DNA from: Psychrobacter sp. APC 3281
GTDB lineage: Bacteria > Pseudomonadota > Gammaproteobacteria > Pseudomonadales > Moraxellaceae
Reading direction: 5' to 3'
Assembly (NCBI RefSeq): GCF_030407815.1
Contig: NZ_JASDCS010000008.1
Coordinates: forward strand, 124,001 to 188,000
DNA: 64,000 nucleotides
The position numbers were made by a program, and so were the translations under genes. The notes beneath the pieces were generated by a model. That model was not told the DNA's origin. It made no database searches and saw only the letters and a list, made by a program, of their open reading frames with translations. Below, piece after piece: positions 1 through 12,079 of the stretch (the first letter of the stretch is position 1; every line of letters starts with the position of its first letter).

Positions 1-685
1 TTGCATGCAGGCGACCATCAGCTGTCGCCAAAAGTGCCGTCTCATTGTCTAATAAAGTTGGCGCAGCGCTACCGCGAACGCTGATAGCAGGTACTTGAGT
101 TGCGAACTGCCATACTGACTGTCCAGTTTGCAGCGACAGACCGTGTAAGAAACCATCATTTGCTGATAATACCACACGGTTATTGGTAATCAGTGCTGGT
201 GTCAAAACCGAACCTGATAACTGCTGCTGCCAACGCTTTGCACCAGTCGTGCTATCAAATGCCATGACCTTGCCACCACGAGTACTAACGATAGCTGTCT
301 GACTCAATGCATCTACTGCAACACCGCCGGTGATTTGGTCGTCAACATTGATTGACCATACGCGCTCACCTGCACTATTAAACCCTGACAGTTCACCACC
401 GCGTGATGCAGTAACGATTTGACCATTGGCATAGCCAACTTGCAAATCTAGCGGATCCTTTTTGCTGGCTTTTTTATTGCCAACATCGGTACTGAAAACA
501 GGCTGTAGTACGCTAATCGGCTGAGCGATTTGTACCAATTTTACCGGATCATTAACCACAGGCTTAATACCGCGATTACATCCAATCACTGCCGTGCTCA
601 TTACTGCCAGTACGGCCACATGCATGACTGTCTTTTTGATAGTCTTGGTGTTTAACATTTTGCTAGAGCGAATAGATTGAGTCAT
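1..685 (-). CDS. bamB: Outer membrane protein assembly factor BamB (partial, N-terminal part)
   Basis: About 228 N-terminal codons are present and the C-terminal part lies beyond position 1. The protein begins with a lipoprotein signal: a basic start, a hydrophobic stretch at about residues 20-34, and a V-I-G-C lipobox with the lipidated Cys at residue 36. After it come repeated beta-propeller (PQQ-like) blades, with phrases such as GGKVMAFDSTTGAKRWQ and GLSLQTGQSVWQF. BamB is the beta-propeller lipoprotein of the BAM complex, which inserts beta-barrel proteins in the outer membrane. The yfgM-like gene and hisS follow upstream on the same strand in the order expected of gammaproteobacteria. 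The ATG at 685 gives a sensible signal peptide. The identification is firm and only the C-terminus is unseen. Confidence 0.9.
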   Translation of the reverse strand, partial: MTQSIRSSKMLNTKTIKKTVMHVAVLAVMSTAVIGCNRGIKPVVNDPVKLVQIAQPISVLQPVFSTDVGNKKASKKDPLDLQVGYANGQIVTASRGGELSGFNSAGERVWSINVDDQITGGVAVDALSQTAIVSTRGGKVMAFDSTTGAKRWQQQLSGSVLTPALITNNRVVLSANDGFLHGLSLQTGQSVWQFATQVPAISVRGSAAPTLLDNETALLATADGRLHA

Positions 686-831
686 TGTATGTTCTCACTA
701 CAGATAAATTATTATTAATTGGTAAATTGGCCAAGCGCAAATTAGTAATCATTAGGTTATATTAAAAAAGAGCTTTGGATGATTACCAACTCTCAATACT
801 ATACTACTGACTTAATATCTAGCCTACTGAC

Positions 832-1626
832 TTACTGTCCTGCTTCGACAGCGACTTCATTCGAGGTATCCATCACTAGCGACGGCTCAGGAGCAGATGG
901 CTCTTGAATAAGACTGGTTTGCTCAGCAATCGGCTCAGCCGTGATACCTAAGCTTTCCATCTTTAATGCCAATACTGCGCGCGTTTCTTGACGGCTACGT
1001 AATAGCTCCCACGCATTGCTATAAGATTTAATCGCTGAATCTTTATTGTCTTGCGCTAAGTAAATATCTCCTAGTAGCTCCTGCTGGCTTGCTTCAAACG
1101 AGCTTGGCATGTCATTGTTTGCTTCTGACAGTGCAGCATCTGTATCACCTGCGGCCAATAAAGTTTTTGCATAGCGTAAACGAGTAATCGCTTCTAGACC
1201 AGCATCACCCAAGTCGATGGCCAATGCTTTTTTGAATGTCTCAGTCGCTGCTGCAAAGTCATCATTGTCTACTTGCTGACGTGCCTTTATCATTAGCGCT
1301 TGCCATGCATAAACCGACTCACCATGCGTGCCGACCAAAGTATCAATATCTTTGTCTAGTTGGCTACGACTTTGGGTAAGTGCTTCTTGAGCCTCTGCTT
1401 CTAAATCTGGGTTTTGCGAGGCCAGTTTGACCTCTTCGTTTAGCTGCTGAATATCAGCATATTGATCGGCGGCGACGGTATCTACTCGCGCATGGTTGTT
1501 TTGCCAGTACGTCCAACCAAAATAGGCGGCCAGTGCTAACAAAATCGCAGTGACGATATAACTACCATATTGCTTTAGCGCTTGCATGGAGTTATCTGCA
1601 TTCGGCGAATTAGGTGTCAGAGCCAT
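832..1626 (-). CDS. yfgM: YfgM-like membrane-anchored tetratricopeptide protein
   Basis: The 264-residue protein has a short cytoplasmic start, one membrane segment at about residues 21-43 and a periplasmic part built of helical TPR-like repeats (about 110-220). YfgM-type proteins (family DUF2133 / TPR_21) associate with the SecYEG translocon and periplasmic chaperones such as PpiD; this role comes from the family. The tail after about residue 225 is acidic and low in complexity and is probably disordered. The gene sits between hisS and bamB on the same strand, the usual position of yfgM. The ATG at 1626 is the only sensible start before the membrane helix. Confidence 0.82.
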   Translation of the reverse strand: MALTPNSPNADNSMQALKQYGSYIVTAILLALAAYFGWTYWQNNHARVDTVAADQYADIQQLNEEVKLASQNPDLEAEAQEALTQSRSQLDKDIDTLVGTHGESVYAWQALMIKARQQVDNDDFAAATETFKKALAIDLGDAGLEAITRLRYAKTLLAAGDTDAALSEANNDMPSSFEASQQELLGDIYLAQDNKDSAIKSYSNAWELLRSRQETRAVLALKMESLGITAEPIAEQTSLIQEPSAPEPSLVMDTSNEVAVEAGQ

Positions 1627-1696
1627 ATATATTTACCTGATAAAATTTACATTAAATTGCTAGTGCGACAAACAAAGCTGATTAGTTAAAAACTGA

Positions 1697-2986
1697 CTAG
1701 CGAAGAGAAAAGTTATCTTTATTTGATAGCCAATCTTGGGCGACCGTCTTTTGCTCACCTGTCTGCATGTCTTTAATACTAATCGTATTATCATCCAGCT
1801 CTTGCTGAGCGATGATGACTGTCAATGCCGCGCCTGACTTGTCCGCCTTCTTCATTTGCGCTTTTAGACTCGTGGCACTGGCCATCTTTACTCGTACATC
1901 TGGACGACTGCGACGCAAGTTCTGTGCATAGCTTATACCAGCACTATATACCTCAGGATGGGCCACAACGAATACATCACAAGCAGGTATATCAGCAATC
2001 GGCGCAACTGCTTCTATGAGTAGCAATAAACGCTCAAGCCCCATTGCAAAACCAACACCAGGCTCAGATTTTACTGGTTTACTGCCATCTGTACCGATTG
2101 ATTTTAATTGCCCTACTAGCCCATCATAACGACCACCCGCACAAACGGTAGCTTGACTTCCAAGCTTATCTGTTACCCACTCAAATACCGTTTTATTGTA
2201 ATAATCAAGGCCACGTACTAAGTGCGGATTGATTTCAAAATCAATATTAAGCGCAGTCAGATAGGCTTTGACTTGCTCAAAATGCGCCATACTCTCTTCA
2301 CCCAAGAAGTCAGCAAGCTTTGGCGCATCTGCCAATACTGCTTGCGTACTCGCTTCTTTGCTATCTAAGATACGTAAAGGGTTAGTCGTTAAACGACGTT
2401 TGCTGTCTTCGTCTAGCTGGTCTTTTTTATCAGTCAAATAAGTAACCAATGCTTCGCGATAAGCATAACGCTCATCCAGCTCACCCAAACTGTTTAGTTG
2501 CAAACGCATCTCATTGTTGAGGCCTAGCTCTTGCCACATCAGATGAGTCATCGCAATCAGCTCAGCATCAGCATCTGGTAGTGCACTACCGAAGCTCTCG
2601 ACACCTAACTGATGAAACTGACGATAGCGGCCTTTTTGCGGACGCTCGTAGCGGAACATCGGACCGATATACCAAAGCTTGGGCGTGTCACCACGTAGCA
2701 AGTTGTGCTCGATAACAGCGCGTACTGCTCCAGCTGTGCCTTCAGGACGTAACGCTAACGGCGTTGGTGGCTCAGATTTATCCGTAAAGCTGTACATTTC
2801 TTTTTCGACGATGTCAGTCGCGCCGCCAATAGCACGGGCAAATAGATCCGTTTGTTCAACGATAGGCAAGCGAATATGCTCGTAACCATACCTACCAAGT
2901 ACATCAGCCAATATCGCTTCTAAATGCAGCCACTTTGCTGATTGGTCAGGCAAAATATCATTAAAACCTTTGATAGCTTTGATCAT
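1697..2986 (-). CDS. hisS: Histidyl-tRNA synthetase
   Basis: This 429-residue class II aminoacyl-tRNA synthetase charges tRNA-His with histidine in the cytoplasm. Visible marks include the N-terminal KGFNDILP, motif 2 around [18 protein letters not shown], the histidine-specific [15 protein letters not shown] at about residue 258 and the GGRYDGL motif. An anticodon-binding domain follows from about residue 330. Length is normal for bacterial HisRS. An AAGGA sequence lies about 13 bases before the ATG at 2986. It is followed by yfgM-bamB and preceded by ispG, the standard core gene order. The paralogue hisZ at 10293-11591 is a separate gene. Confidence 0.97.
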   Translation of the reverse strand: MIKAIKGFNDILPDQSAKWLHLEAILADVLGRYGYEHIRLPIVEQTDLFARAIGGATDIVEKEMYSFTDKSEPPTPLALRPEGTAGAVRAVIEHNLLRGDTPKLWYIGPMFRYERPQKGRYRQFHQLGVESFGSALPDADAELIAMTHLMWQELGLNNEMRLQLNSLGELDERYAYREALVTYLTDKKDQLDEDSKRRLTTNPLRILDSKEASTQAVLADAPKLADFLGEESMAHFEQVKAYLTALNIDFEINPHLVRGLDYYNKTVFEWVTDKLGSQATVCAGGRYDGLVGQLKSIGTDGSKPVKSEPGVGFAMGLERLLLLIEAVAPIADIPACDVFVVAHPEVYSAGISYAQNLRRSRPDVRVKMASATSLKAQMKKADKSGAALTVIIAQQELDDNTISIKDMQTGEQKTVAQDWLSNKDNFSLR

Positions 2987-3109
2987 GGTACGGTCGTATC
3001 CTTAAATGTTTAACAGGTATTCTATTATTGTTTTCTATATATTCAAATAAGCGCTATATCTGATTGATACTGTGACGGTATAGCCTAACGTATCAATCTA
3101 TTCTATGGC

Positions 3110-4225
3110 TTATTTTACGCGAATGATTTCATTTTCACGTTTTTTTGCCAAATCTTCTGCATGGGCGCGAACCATACCTTCTATTTCATCAACCAGATTG
3201 CCTGTATCGATAAGGTGGCTTTTTTCACCCATACGATAGACCAATGATCTAGGGGCAGCACCAACGATACCGATATCGGCCTCTTTTGCTTCTCCTGGAC
3301 CATTCACCTTGCACCCAATCACAGATAGGTTCATCGGTTCACGAATATCTTCTAGACGCGACTCTAACGCTGTCATTACTTTAATCACGTCAAACTCTTG
3401 ACGCGAGCAGCTTGGACAGGCGATAAAGTTTACGCCGTTCGAGCGGATATTAAGCGATTTTAGAATATCAAAACCAATCTTAATCTCTTCTTCAGGCTCA
3501 GCGGCTAATGAGATACGAATAGTATCGCCAATACCGTCTAGCAATAATCCACCTAATGCAATAGCAGATTTGACAGCGCCCGTACGGTAGACACCCGCTT
3601 CCGTCACGCCCAAATGTAATGGGTTATCAATTTGCGCTGATATTAAACGATAAGCATCCAATGTCAAAAACACGTTGCTGGCTTTGACAGATACTTTATA
3701 TTGGTCAAAATTAAGACGCTCTAAAATATCAATATGGCGCATTGCCGACTCTAGCATCGCCTCGCCAGTTGGTTCAGTATACTTGCGCTGTATGTCTTTT
3801 TCTAAAGAGCCAGCGTTGACGCCAATACGAATAGGGATATTATGATATTTGGCACAAGCGACCACTTCACGTACTTTGGCATCGCTACCAATGTTACCCG
3901 GATTGATACGTAAGCAGTCAGCGCCCGCTTCAGCAACGGCCAAAGCGATTCTATGATCAAAATGCACATCAGCGATCAAAGGCACGCTTACCAGTTTGCG
4001 AATTTCACCAAAGGCCTTGACGGTATCCATCGTTGGCGTTGATACGCGCATTAAATCTGCACCAGCTTCGACACAACGCTCGATTTGAGCGACAGTCGCT
4101 GCTACATCACAGGTGTCAGTGTTGGTCATGCTCTGTACGCTAATTGGTGCATCACCACCAACCGCGACATCACCGACATAGATTTTTTTGGTCAGACGAC
4201 GATTAATAGGTGATGGCATTGACAT
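3110..4225 (-). CDS. ispG: (E)-4-hydroxy-3-methylbut-2-enyl-diphosphate synthase
   Basis: IspG (GcpE) performs the penultimate step of the MEP pathway of isoprenoid synthesis, reducing methylerythritol cyclodiphosphate to HMBPP with a [4Fe-4S] cluster. The 371-residue protein has the N-terminal TIM-barrel part with [11 protein letters not shown] and the C-terminal cluster-binding part with [11 protein letters not shown] and the later Cys in [13 protein letters not shown]. Length is usual for the proteobacterial form. An AAGGA lies 8-9 bases before the ATG at 4225; a second ATG two codons later is less well placed. It lies between hisS and rodZ on the same strand. Confidence 0.97.
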   Translation of the reverse strand: MSMPSPINRRLTKKIYVGDVAVGGDAPISVQSMTNTDTCDVAATVAQIERCVEAGADLMRVSTPTMDTVKAFGEIRKLVSVPLIADVHFDHRIALAVAEAGADCLRINPGNIGSDAKVREVVACAKYHNIPIRIGVNAGSLEKDIQRKYTEPTGEAMLESAMRHIDILERLNFDQYKVSVKASNVFLTLDAYRLISAQIDNPLHLGVTEAGVYRTGAVKSAIALGGLLLDGIGDTIRISLAAEPEEEIKIGFDILKSLNIRSNGVNFIACPSCSRQEFDVIKVMTALESRLEDIREPMNLSVIGCKVNGPGEAKEADIGIVGAAPRSLVYRMGEKSHLIDTGNLVDEIEGMVRAHAEDLAKKRENEIIRVK

Positions 4226-4341
4226 ACATAAATCCTTGAATCAAAAATAGAAAAGCCCTAGGCCTTTGTACATATAATATAAACCAGCTAAATCAGCCTA
4301 CACATGTGCGCTTTATTCAAATTTGGCGCTTATGCAACTGA

Positions 4342-5151
4342 CTATGGTGCCAATTCAAAAGTAGCTTGCTTATCTGTTGCATACGTATCTAACGCGACTG
4401 GTTGTTGATTGAGCATCAAGCTAACATTATCGATATTATCAATTTGCACATTAAACGGTGGCATACCTGACAAGTCATAGTTACCTGCAGACTGAGAGCC
4501 GCTTATTAAGCTGTTTCCAGAAGAATCCGTGATACTAACCACAGCATCACTCGTCAATACAAGGTTTAGGGTAGCAGTCGTTGCAGCATCACCTAGATTC
4601 AATGCAGAGCCAGAAGCACCCACGCCACTATTGATAGCGGCACCTTGGGCTTGCTCTATCGCTGACATGTCTTCAACAGCTGATACAGGCTCTTGGGTGT
4701 TTTCTTTGCTAGCGTTACTTACCATGCGGAATAGGAACACCGCCAAGATAATCAATCCGATAACGCCTATGATCAATAGCGGGTTAAAGCGGATACGGTT
4801 ATGAGTATCACGCTGCAAAGTCCCCATTGGGCGCAGCGGCGTATCGATATTGCTGGCTGATTTGGCCTTTAATTCATTAGGATAGGCGGCATCGAAGCTA
4901 CTAGCGATTTTTGCTGAATCTAAGCCCAAATATTTGGCATAGTTAATCGCAAAACCACGAGCAAATGCAGCCTGTGGTAGCTCAGCGAAGTTTTCGCTCT
5001 CTAGCGCTTCTAGATGACGCTTTAGAATGAACAGCTCAGCCGCCGCTGCTTCTAAAGTTACTTGCTTGTTTTTACGGGCTTGCTGCAACACGGCACCAAA
5101 TGATCCCTGAGCGTTAGATTGAGTGTTAGATGATGGGGTGATCATTTCCAT
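4342..5151 (-). CDS. rodZ: RodZ-like cell-shape protein (HTH, membrane helix, DUF4115)
   Basis: The 269-residue protein has a helix-turn-helix of the Cro/XRE type at about residues 18-85, a basic stretch, one membrane segment at about 124-142, and a periplasmic region ending in a beta-rich DUF4115-type domain (about 190-269). RodZ links the MreB cytoskeleton to the elongation machinery at the inner membrane; this is known of the family. The reading frame overlaps the end of pilW by 10 bases (5142-5151), so the two are translationally coupled. The position next to pilW, ispG and rlmN is the standard one. A second ATG two codons inside is equally possible as the start. Confidence 0.9.
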   Translation of the reverse strand: MEMITPSSNTQSNAQGSFGAVLQQARKNKQVTLEAAAAELFILKRHLEALESENFAELPQAAFARGFAINYAKYLGLDSAKIASSFDAAYPNELKAKSASNIDTPLRPMGTLQRDTHNRIRFNPLLIIGVIGLIILAVFLFRMVSNASKENTQEPVSAVEDMSAIEQAQGAAINSGVGASGSALNLGDAATTATLNLVLTSDAVVSITDSSGNSLISGSQSAGNYDLSGMPPFNVQIDNIDNVSLMLNQQPVALDTYATDKQATFELAP

Positions 5152-6089
5152 GGTGCCTCTGGATTGTTAAGCCAAGTCTTAAGTTGTTTTGCTTCATCAC
5201 TTAGTGGATAAGCGGATAAAAGCTGCTGTGCCAATTGCTGGCGCGTTGTTATATTATTTTGTGCTGCTGCAAGCTTGATACCTTGTAAGAGCAAGCGCGG
5301 GCTAATACCCTGCCCCTGCACCAATATCAGCGTCTCATCATACAGTCTCTGTGCCTGCGGTACACGCTGTTGGTCGAGCAGCAAATCTACCAATTCGATA
5401 TGAGCAATGATGCTATTACGATTGCCATCGAGTGCCCGTAAAAATGCTTTTGAAGCGGCACTATTATCACCTAACTGTAGATAAGTACGACCTAGATTTT
5501 CTAGCGCGCCAATACGGCCTTCATAGCCTAGCGTCGCCCCTGCAATCTCAAACTGTTCTGCTGCTTCACGATAGCGCTTTGTCTGTGACAGATACACGCC
5601 ATAATTATTGTGTGCTTGTACAAAATCTTTATCTAGCGAGATTGCTTTTTTGAAGTATTCATCAGCTTTGGCTAGATTGATACGGCTGCCTTCTTGCTGC
5701 AACAAAACGCCCATCATATCATAGGCTGGCGCATAACGGCTATCGGCAGCAAAGGCTTTTTCGAGCTGCTGCTGCGCGGTATCAAGCTCATTTTTTCGGA
5801 TGTATTGCGCGGCAAGTGAGGTACGTACACGGGCGATTTCCTGCTGATCTAAATTTCGATCGTTGCTAGCGCGCGTAGATGTTTGATAAGGAGAGTTACC
5901 TAGCAAATCATTAGTCGGGGTAGTCTGACAGCCACTTAATACAAGGACGCCAAATACTGCCGACAGCACTGCACGCTTTGGCAAAGCGGTTTGGGCAGCA
6001 CTGATACTCGACTGCTTATAAAATTTAGAAAATGATTTTTGATATTTGAACTGACAAGAATTTTTAGAAGTCATCATAGCCGCCATCAT
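5142..6089 (-). CDS. pilW: Type IV pilus biogenesis/stability lipoprotein PilW (PilF)
   Basis: The protein consists of TPR repeats from about residue 75 onward (for example YAPAYDMMGVLLQQ and AHNNYGVYLSQ), preceded by a lipoprotein signal with a hydrophobic stretch and an L-S-G-C lipobox. PilW/PilF is the outer-membrane pilotin that helps the PilQ secretin assemble. The start is uncertain. The frame is open to a TTG at 6104, and ATGs occur at 6089, 6086, 6077 and 6074, none with a strong ribosome site. Starting at 6089 leaves an unusually long 38-residue segment before the hydrophobic core, so a start further inside is possible. The end overlaps rodZ by 10 bases. Confidence 0.85.
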   Translation of the reverse strand: MMAAMMTSKNSCQFKYQKSFSKFYKQSSISAAQTALPKRAVLSAVFGVLVLSGCQTTPTNDLLGNSPYQTSTRASNDRNLDQQEIARVRTSLAAQYIRKNELDTAQQQLEKAFAADSRYAPAYDMMGVLLQQEGSRINLAKADEYFKKAISLDKDFVQAHNNYGVYLSQTKRYREAAEQFEIAGATLGYEGRIGALENLGRTYLQLGDNSAASKAFLRALDGNRNSIIAHIELVDLLLDQQRVPQAQRLYDETLILVQGQGISPRLLLQGIKLAAAQNNITTRQQLAQQLLSAYPLSDEAKQLKTWLNNPEAPWK

Positions 6090-6288
6090 AAAACTGGGAT
6101 TCAATGCGTTCGATCTTCGAGGCCTCAGTTTAATAGATTTAACCCCTATAAGTACAATTTAGTTGTTATTAATTGCCACGTTCTGCAATCTTGGCAGTCA
6201 TTGCTACATTTTCTTACCATTGCGACAGACAAAAGACAGCTAAAACGCTATACCAGTCGAATATAACGTTTATCTTCTAGAGAACGTG

Positions 6289-7518
6289 CTAAACGCTTTC
6301 ACGATCTTTGATACTCTGCTGCCACGCGGCTGAGCGTCTAGTACGATCGGCGACTTGTCCAACTAACTGACCACAAGCGGCGTCAATATCATCACCACGT
6401 GTTTGACGAATCGTACAAACAAAGCCAGCTTCACTCAATATATTACTAAACGCATGAATACGGTTGTTGCTTGATTTGTCATACGGTGCATGCGGGAATG
6501 GGTTGAACGGAATAAGGTTAATTTTACTTGGTAACCCTTCTAATAGCGCAACCAACTGATGGGCATGCTCATTGCTATCATTGACCCCGTCAAGCATCAC
6601 ATATTCAATCGTAACGTGTTTCTTGTGACGTGGATTGACATCATAGACATAGTTTTTTGCCGCTGCAATCAGCTCTTCTAATGGATATTTCTTGTTAATT
6701 GGTACTAACTCATTACGCAGCTCATCATTTGGTGCATGCAGTGAAATGGCCAGTGCTACATCAATGTCTTGCGCTAACTGATACATTTTCGGGACGACAC
6801 CAGAAGTCGATAACGTGACGCGACGCTTTGACAGTCCATAAGCATGATCGCTTAGCATCAGCTCCATTGAGCTTACGACAGGTTTATAGTTCAATAGCGG
6901 CTCACCCATGCCCATCATCACCACGTTGGTGACGTTATTTTCCCATAGGCTATGGTCGACGTTTTCTAAACTTTCATTTTCATCTGTCATATATGACGCA
7001 TTAGCGACCCATAACTGACCGATAATTTCAGCCGCACTCAAGTCACGCTCAAACCCTTGCTTACCTGTACTACAGAAGCTACAGTCTAGTGCACAGCCTA
7101 CTTGAGAAGACACGCATAATGTCTTACGACCATTCAACTTGCTATCATCTGCAGGGATAAGCACTGTCTCAACCAACGAGCCGCCAGTGACTTCAAATAC
7201 CCACTTACGCGTACCATCATCACTATATTGACGATGAATCACTTTGGGCGGTACCACACAAGCATTAAGTGATAATTTATCGCGCAACGATTTACTCAAA
7301 TTGGTCATTTGCTCAAAATCTGTCACGCCATGCTGATAAATCCACTTAATCACCTGAGTAGATCGAAATGGTTTTTCACCAATACTCTTGAAGTAATCAG
7401 CCAGTTGCACTTGCGTCATACCCAATAGGTTGGTTTTGGCATGTGCCTCATCTACTAGCTTAATGCTATCAGTAATCTTAGCAGGTACGTGCTGAGTAGG
7501 TGCTTGAACAGTTGACAT
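6289..7518 (-). CDS. rlmN: Dual-specificity RNA methyltransferase RlmN
   Basis: RlmN is a radical SAM enzyme that methylates C2 of A2503 in 23S rRNA and of A37 in some tRNAs. The 409-residue protein shows the radical SAM cluster motif CALDCSFC and the SAM-binding [10 protein letters not shown]. Near the C-terminus, [17 protein letters not shown] contains the Cys that resolves the methyl-enzyme intermediate. There is a slightly long N-terminal lead of about 25 residues. The gene lies upstream of pilW on the same strand, as in many gammaproteobacteria. Confidence 0.96.
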   Translation of the reverse strand: MSTVQAPTQHVPAKITDSIKLVDEAHAKTNLLGMTQVQLADYFKSIGEKPFRSTQVIKWIYQHGVTDFEQMTNLSKSLRDKLSLNACVVPPKVIHRQYSDDGTRKWVFEVTGGSLVETVLIPADDSKLNGRKTLCVSSQVGCALDCSFCSTGKQGFERDLSAAEIIGQLWVANASYMTDENESLENVDHSLWENNVTNVVMMGMGEPLLNYKPVVSSMELMLSDHAYGLSKRRVTLSTSGVVPKMYQLAQDIDVALAISLHAPNDELRNELVPINKKYPLEELIAAAKNYVYDVNPRHKKHVTIEYVMLDGVNDSNEHAHQLVALLEGLPSKINLIPFNPFPHAPYDKSSNNRIHAFSNILSEAGFVCTIRQTRGDDIDAACGQLVGQVADRTRRSAAWQQSIKDRESV

Positions 7519-8031
7519 AATAGGTAACCTTTTTGCAGAAGCTTAGATAAGCGGTGCAATTATTTATATGGGCTTTGCCATACATACATGAGTGCATGAG
7601 CAATCCGCTATGAGCGCAGTTTTTCGAATTAATGAAAACATGCTGATAAGGGATTGATAACGCTAAGTAAAATCAATAATGAGGCAAGTCACTAAGAATT
7701 TCAATGAATAATATAATTATAGAACTCTAAAGCGGATACAAAGCAGCCGACTGCAGATTGTATAAGTAGTACATCTGATGAGGGTAACGCCCCAGCAGTT
7801 TAGTAATTCTTTGATTATAGGATTACTATAATAGCTAAAACGGCCTATACCCATAAGATATAAGCCGTCTCGCAAACCAATTATAAACAATCAATGTCGT
7901 AAATAATTCGTCTATAGTCAATCAAGTATAAAACTTATACCGGTAAGATCAGTCTAAATCGTAGCTGTCTTATTATAGCAGTTACCTCAAACAAATCGAA
8001 TGCCGTAAAAGCCTATAGTTTATTTACTATA
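7519..8031. other. Intergenic region between rlmN and ndk
   Basis: These 513 bases hold no open frame with protein-like composition and no clear RNA gene or strong terminator. The rlmN promoter probably lies in the part next to 7519, but no convincing pair of promoter boxes was found by eye. Confidence 0.5.
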
Positions 8032-8463
8032 TTAGCGTGTACGTGCACAAACTTCATCATCGCTGAAGAAGTAGCTGATTTCACGTGCTGCTGACTCAGC
8101 TGAATCTGAACCATGTACTGCGTTTTCATCGATGCTGCTAGCGAAGTCAGCACGGATAGTGCCTTCAGCAGCTTCTTTTGGGTTAGTTGCACCCATGATT
8201 TCACGATGCTGAGCGATAGCATTTTCGCCTTCTAGTACTGATACCAATACTGGACCTGACATCATGAAAGATTTTAGGTCGTTGTAAAATGGACGCTCAG
8301 CGTGCTCAGCATAAAAACCGCCTGCTTTTTCATCATCAAGTTGTAGCATTTTAGCTGCAACGATTTTTAGACCAGCTTGTTCAAAACGACTATAGATAGC
8401 GCCGATGTGGTTGCCAGCAACTGCGTCAGGTTTGATGATAGATAAAGTACGTTCGTTAGCCAT
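8032..8463 (-). CDS. ndk: Nucleoside diphosphate kinase
   Basis: Ndk moves the gamma-phosphate of ATP to nucleoside diphosphates through a phosphohistidine. The 143-residue protein has the N-terminal [10 protein letters not shown] and the active-site region [13 protein letters not shown], where the His is the phosphorylated residue. Length is exactly that of the bacterial family. The ATG at 8463 is preceded at a good distance by AGGAGC. The gene stands apart by 330-510 bases on both sides and is probably transcribed alone. Confidence 0.98.
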   Translation of the reverse strand: MANERTLSIIKPDAVAGNHIGAIYSRFEQAGLKIVAAKMLQLDDEKAGGFYAEHAERPFYNDLKSFMMSGPVLVSVLEGENAIAQHREIMGATNPKEAAEGTIRADFASSIDENAVHGSDSAESAAREISYFFSDDEVCARTR

Positions 8464-8795
8464 GAGAAGCTCCTAATAAATGATAAATTCAATAAAATAT
8501 GAAAAATTAATGCGTTGTTTTAGCTTTAGCCACAATGTTGACTTGGACTGTTTTACACAACTCATGGTATATCAGTGTATAACCATAAGCGCCAACATCG
8601 GATTGCTGCCTATTATAATGATTAAGGCCATAAATGATAGGGTTAATTTATGACCATACCTTGCATAAAAGTAAATTTATTGTGCATTAGTCGTTGATAA
8701 TGCTATAAGTTCTAACAAAAGCAAAAACCCCAACGCTTAGCATTGGGGTTTTTTTATTCATACTAAAAACTATTTAATTAAGTTTATAGTAAAAA
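8464..8795. other. Intergenic region between ndk and purA
   Basis: The 332 bases contain the purA terminator at 8722-8755 and the presumed ndk promoter region closer to 8464. No further gene is visible. Confidence 0.5.
8722..8755 (-). terminator. Rho-independent terminator downstream of purA
   Basis: An 8-base-pair stem (AACCCCAA with TTGGGGTT) and a 9-base loop are flanked by A and T runs, so the hairpin has a T-tract on either strand. It lies 41 bases beyond the purA stop codon and is best read as the purA terminator. Confidence 0.8.
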
Positions 8796-10094
<1,299 letters not shown>

Positions 10095-10164
10095 TTACCT
10101 TTATGTATTGAGGTGTGTGCAATAAAAGCTGAAAATTAAAATGACTTTCTTAGCTATATCTTTT

Positions 10165-10200
10165 TATCTCAGTGCCTCATGAAATAGAAACACTGAGATA
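10165..10200. repeat. Inverted repeat between hisZ and purA
   Basis: Perfect 10-base arms (TATCTCAGTG and CACTGAGATA) surround a 16-base loop. On the minus strand the stem is followed by A-rich sequence and not by a T-run, so it is not a typical terminator of hisZ. It could be an RNA hairpin in the purA leader or a protein site. Confidence 0.5.
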
Positions 10201-10292
10201 TCTAACAAATAATTTTACGTTCTCGTAATCTGTACTGAATAATTTTGGCTACGTGCGCCGCGTGCGCCATTCAATAGCCTACTACTAGACAA

Positions 10293-11591
10293 TTAAACAG
10301 TTTGTAGCTGCCATTGACTGTCATCAGCCATGCTCAAACGATGCGTCACATCATCTGGACTATCCTGTGCATCTAACGGCATAGTGACGCGATAGCCTTG
10401 CTGACGTAGACTCTCTACTTGTTGCAGTAGCGTCTGCATCTCATCTGTATTTGCATTAGACAAAGCGGCAAAATCAACCAAGACAATAGTTGGCGCATCT
10501 AACTGTGTATGAGCCAGCAATCGGCTAACATCCATACTAAAGCCCGTGGCCGCGCGTAACGCTTGCGTCTGGCTTTGCATACCATCAAAACGACCACCAC
10601 GTACTAGTGGCTGCGTTTCGCTATTGATATAACCATTGAAGACGATACCAGTATGATAGTGATAACCTGATAGCTCAGTCACATCAATACTGACTGGGCA
10701 CTGCCATTGGTCTTGTAGATAGTTTTTCAGACGCTGTAGCTCATCAATTGCCGTTGCGATTTGGCTGTCTTGTTGTGCGGCATCTGATAATTTGGCTAAT
10801 AGGTTTGCAATATCATGACCAAAGCGTGCTAACACATAAAAATCATCACCCATTGGCAAAGCACGGCAAACACGCTTAAGCTCTGGTAGGTTTTTATTAG
10901 CATATAAGTACATCAATTGCTCAGTATCACTGTCTGACAATTCAGCCAATTCAGCCAAACGTTTGAATATCGCTACGTGACCCAAATCGATATGAAGCGC
11001 TGCACTCATATTGAGTTTATTTACCATCGTAAACAGCACGTCTATCAGCTCAATATCTGCTGCTAGTGACGCACAGCCAAATATCTCAGCACCTAACTGT
11101 AGCGGGGTACGTGAACCAAATAGACCTGATGGCAAGGTATGAATCACATCACCAACGTAACAATAACGCGCAATACCCGTACCGCCATGATGCGCATCTA
11201 TACGTAAAATCTGCGGGGTAATATCAGCGCGAACGCCCATTAGACGACCCGTCAACTGATCGATAATCTTAAAGGTTTGACGTTTCAGATCTTCTGACGC
11301 ATCACTTAGTAAAGACTCAGTAAACTCGATCATCGGTGGACAAACCAGCTGATAACCATGAGTAATAAGCTGCTCGATTAACTGATGTCTAAGCACTTCT
11401 TGCTTATGCGCATCTTCAAACAGGACATCAACCACCCCATCAGGCAATAGCCAACTATTGGCAACATCACTGCCAAAGTTACTCAAATATGGCATGCGAT
11501 TGGGTGCAGCACTGTTTTCGGCAGGCTGAGACACTGTTTCGTTGGTAGAATTTGGCTGGGCAGGTTTTGCAGAATCAGAACTAACAGACAC
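10293..11591 (-). CDS. hisZ: ATP phosphoribosyltransferase regulatory subunit HisZ
   Basis: HisZ is a catalytically inactive relative of histidyl-tRNA synthetase that forms a complex with the short form of HisG and is needed for the first step of histidine synthesis. The 432-residue protein shows the class II fold, with LPDGVVDVLFEDAHKQEVLR near the start, VRADITPQILRID, and GYHYHTGIVFNGY in place of the HisRS-specific motif, plus RGGRFDG. It lacks the HisRS anticodon-binding domain. The start codon is GTG, with AAGGA about six bases before it. An extra N-terminal stretch of about 35 Ser/Ala/Pro-rich residues is probably disordered. hisG is not in this window. Confidence 0.93.
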   Translation of the reverse strand: MSVSSDSAKPAQPNSTNETVSQPAENSAAPNRMPYLSNFGSDVANSWLLPDGVVDVLFEDAHKQEVLRHQLIEQLITHGYQLVCPPMIEFTESLLSDASEDLKRQTFKIIDQLTGRLMGVRADITPQILRIDAHHGGTGIARYCYVGDVIHTLPSGLFGSRTPLQLGAEIFGCASLAADIELIDVLFTMVNKLNMSAALHIDLGHVAIFKRLAELAELSDSDTEQLMYLYANKNLPELKRVCRALPMGDDFYVLARFGHDIANLLAKLSDAAQQDSQIATAIDELQRLKNYLQDQWQCPVSIDVTELSGYHYHTGIVFNGYINSETQPLVRGGRFDGMQSQTQALRAATGFSMDVSRLLAHTQLDAPTIVLVDFAALSNANTDEMQTLLQQVESLRQQGYRVTMPLDAQDSPDDVTHRLSMADDSQWQLQTV

Positions 11592-12079
11592 AATAAATCC
11601 TTGTTTGGCGTATCGCTTACCAAAAACGCGGTACTGATGCGGTACTTAAAGGGTGATTTGCCGAGTATTGACGCTGTGTGTTTTTATTTTTAACGCGCAA
11701 CATCATTGACCCAATTATTTATAAACAAACCAGGTAACCGCAAAAGGGTGAATAATAAGTATAATTTAGAATGATAAGACGAGTATCTTTATGCGCTAAA
11801 AAATTGCGACAAATAATCAAGGCACTTTATGCTTTAGTTTAGCATAGCACTCAAGGTTCGCCTAGTGACAATTAGCCACAATCACTATCTAATTACAGTT
11901 CAATTGCCGCTTATTAGCTTAGCAGGTGTGACAGTCATCATTGATGTATTTGACTCAATATTGGGCGAATAGCCGAGAGGTTTATTTTTTGTTAACCATA
12001 AGATAATGAGCGTGATTACGGCAGCGTCATCAACACATACTCATGATACACTAACACATATTTTTAACTCGGAAGCCTT
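11592..12079. other. Intergenic region between divergent hisZ and DUF2237 gene
   Basis: These 488 AT-rich bases separate divergent genes and must hold both promoters. No clear operator, RNA or small gene was seen. Confidence 0.45.

Noticed and set aside
8013..8222. Open frame antisense-phase to ndk on the same strand
   Set aside because: It lies inside ndk in another frame and its translation has no protein-like features.
10293..11591. A second histidyl-tRNA synthetase gene
   Set aside because: It lacks the HisRS anticodon-binding domain and has altered histidine-site motifs; it fits HisZ, and a full hisS is present at 1697-2986.
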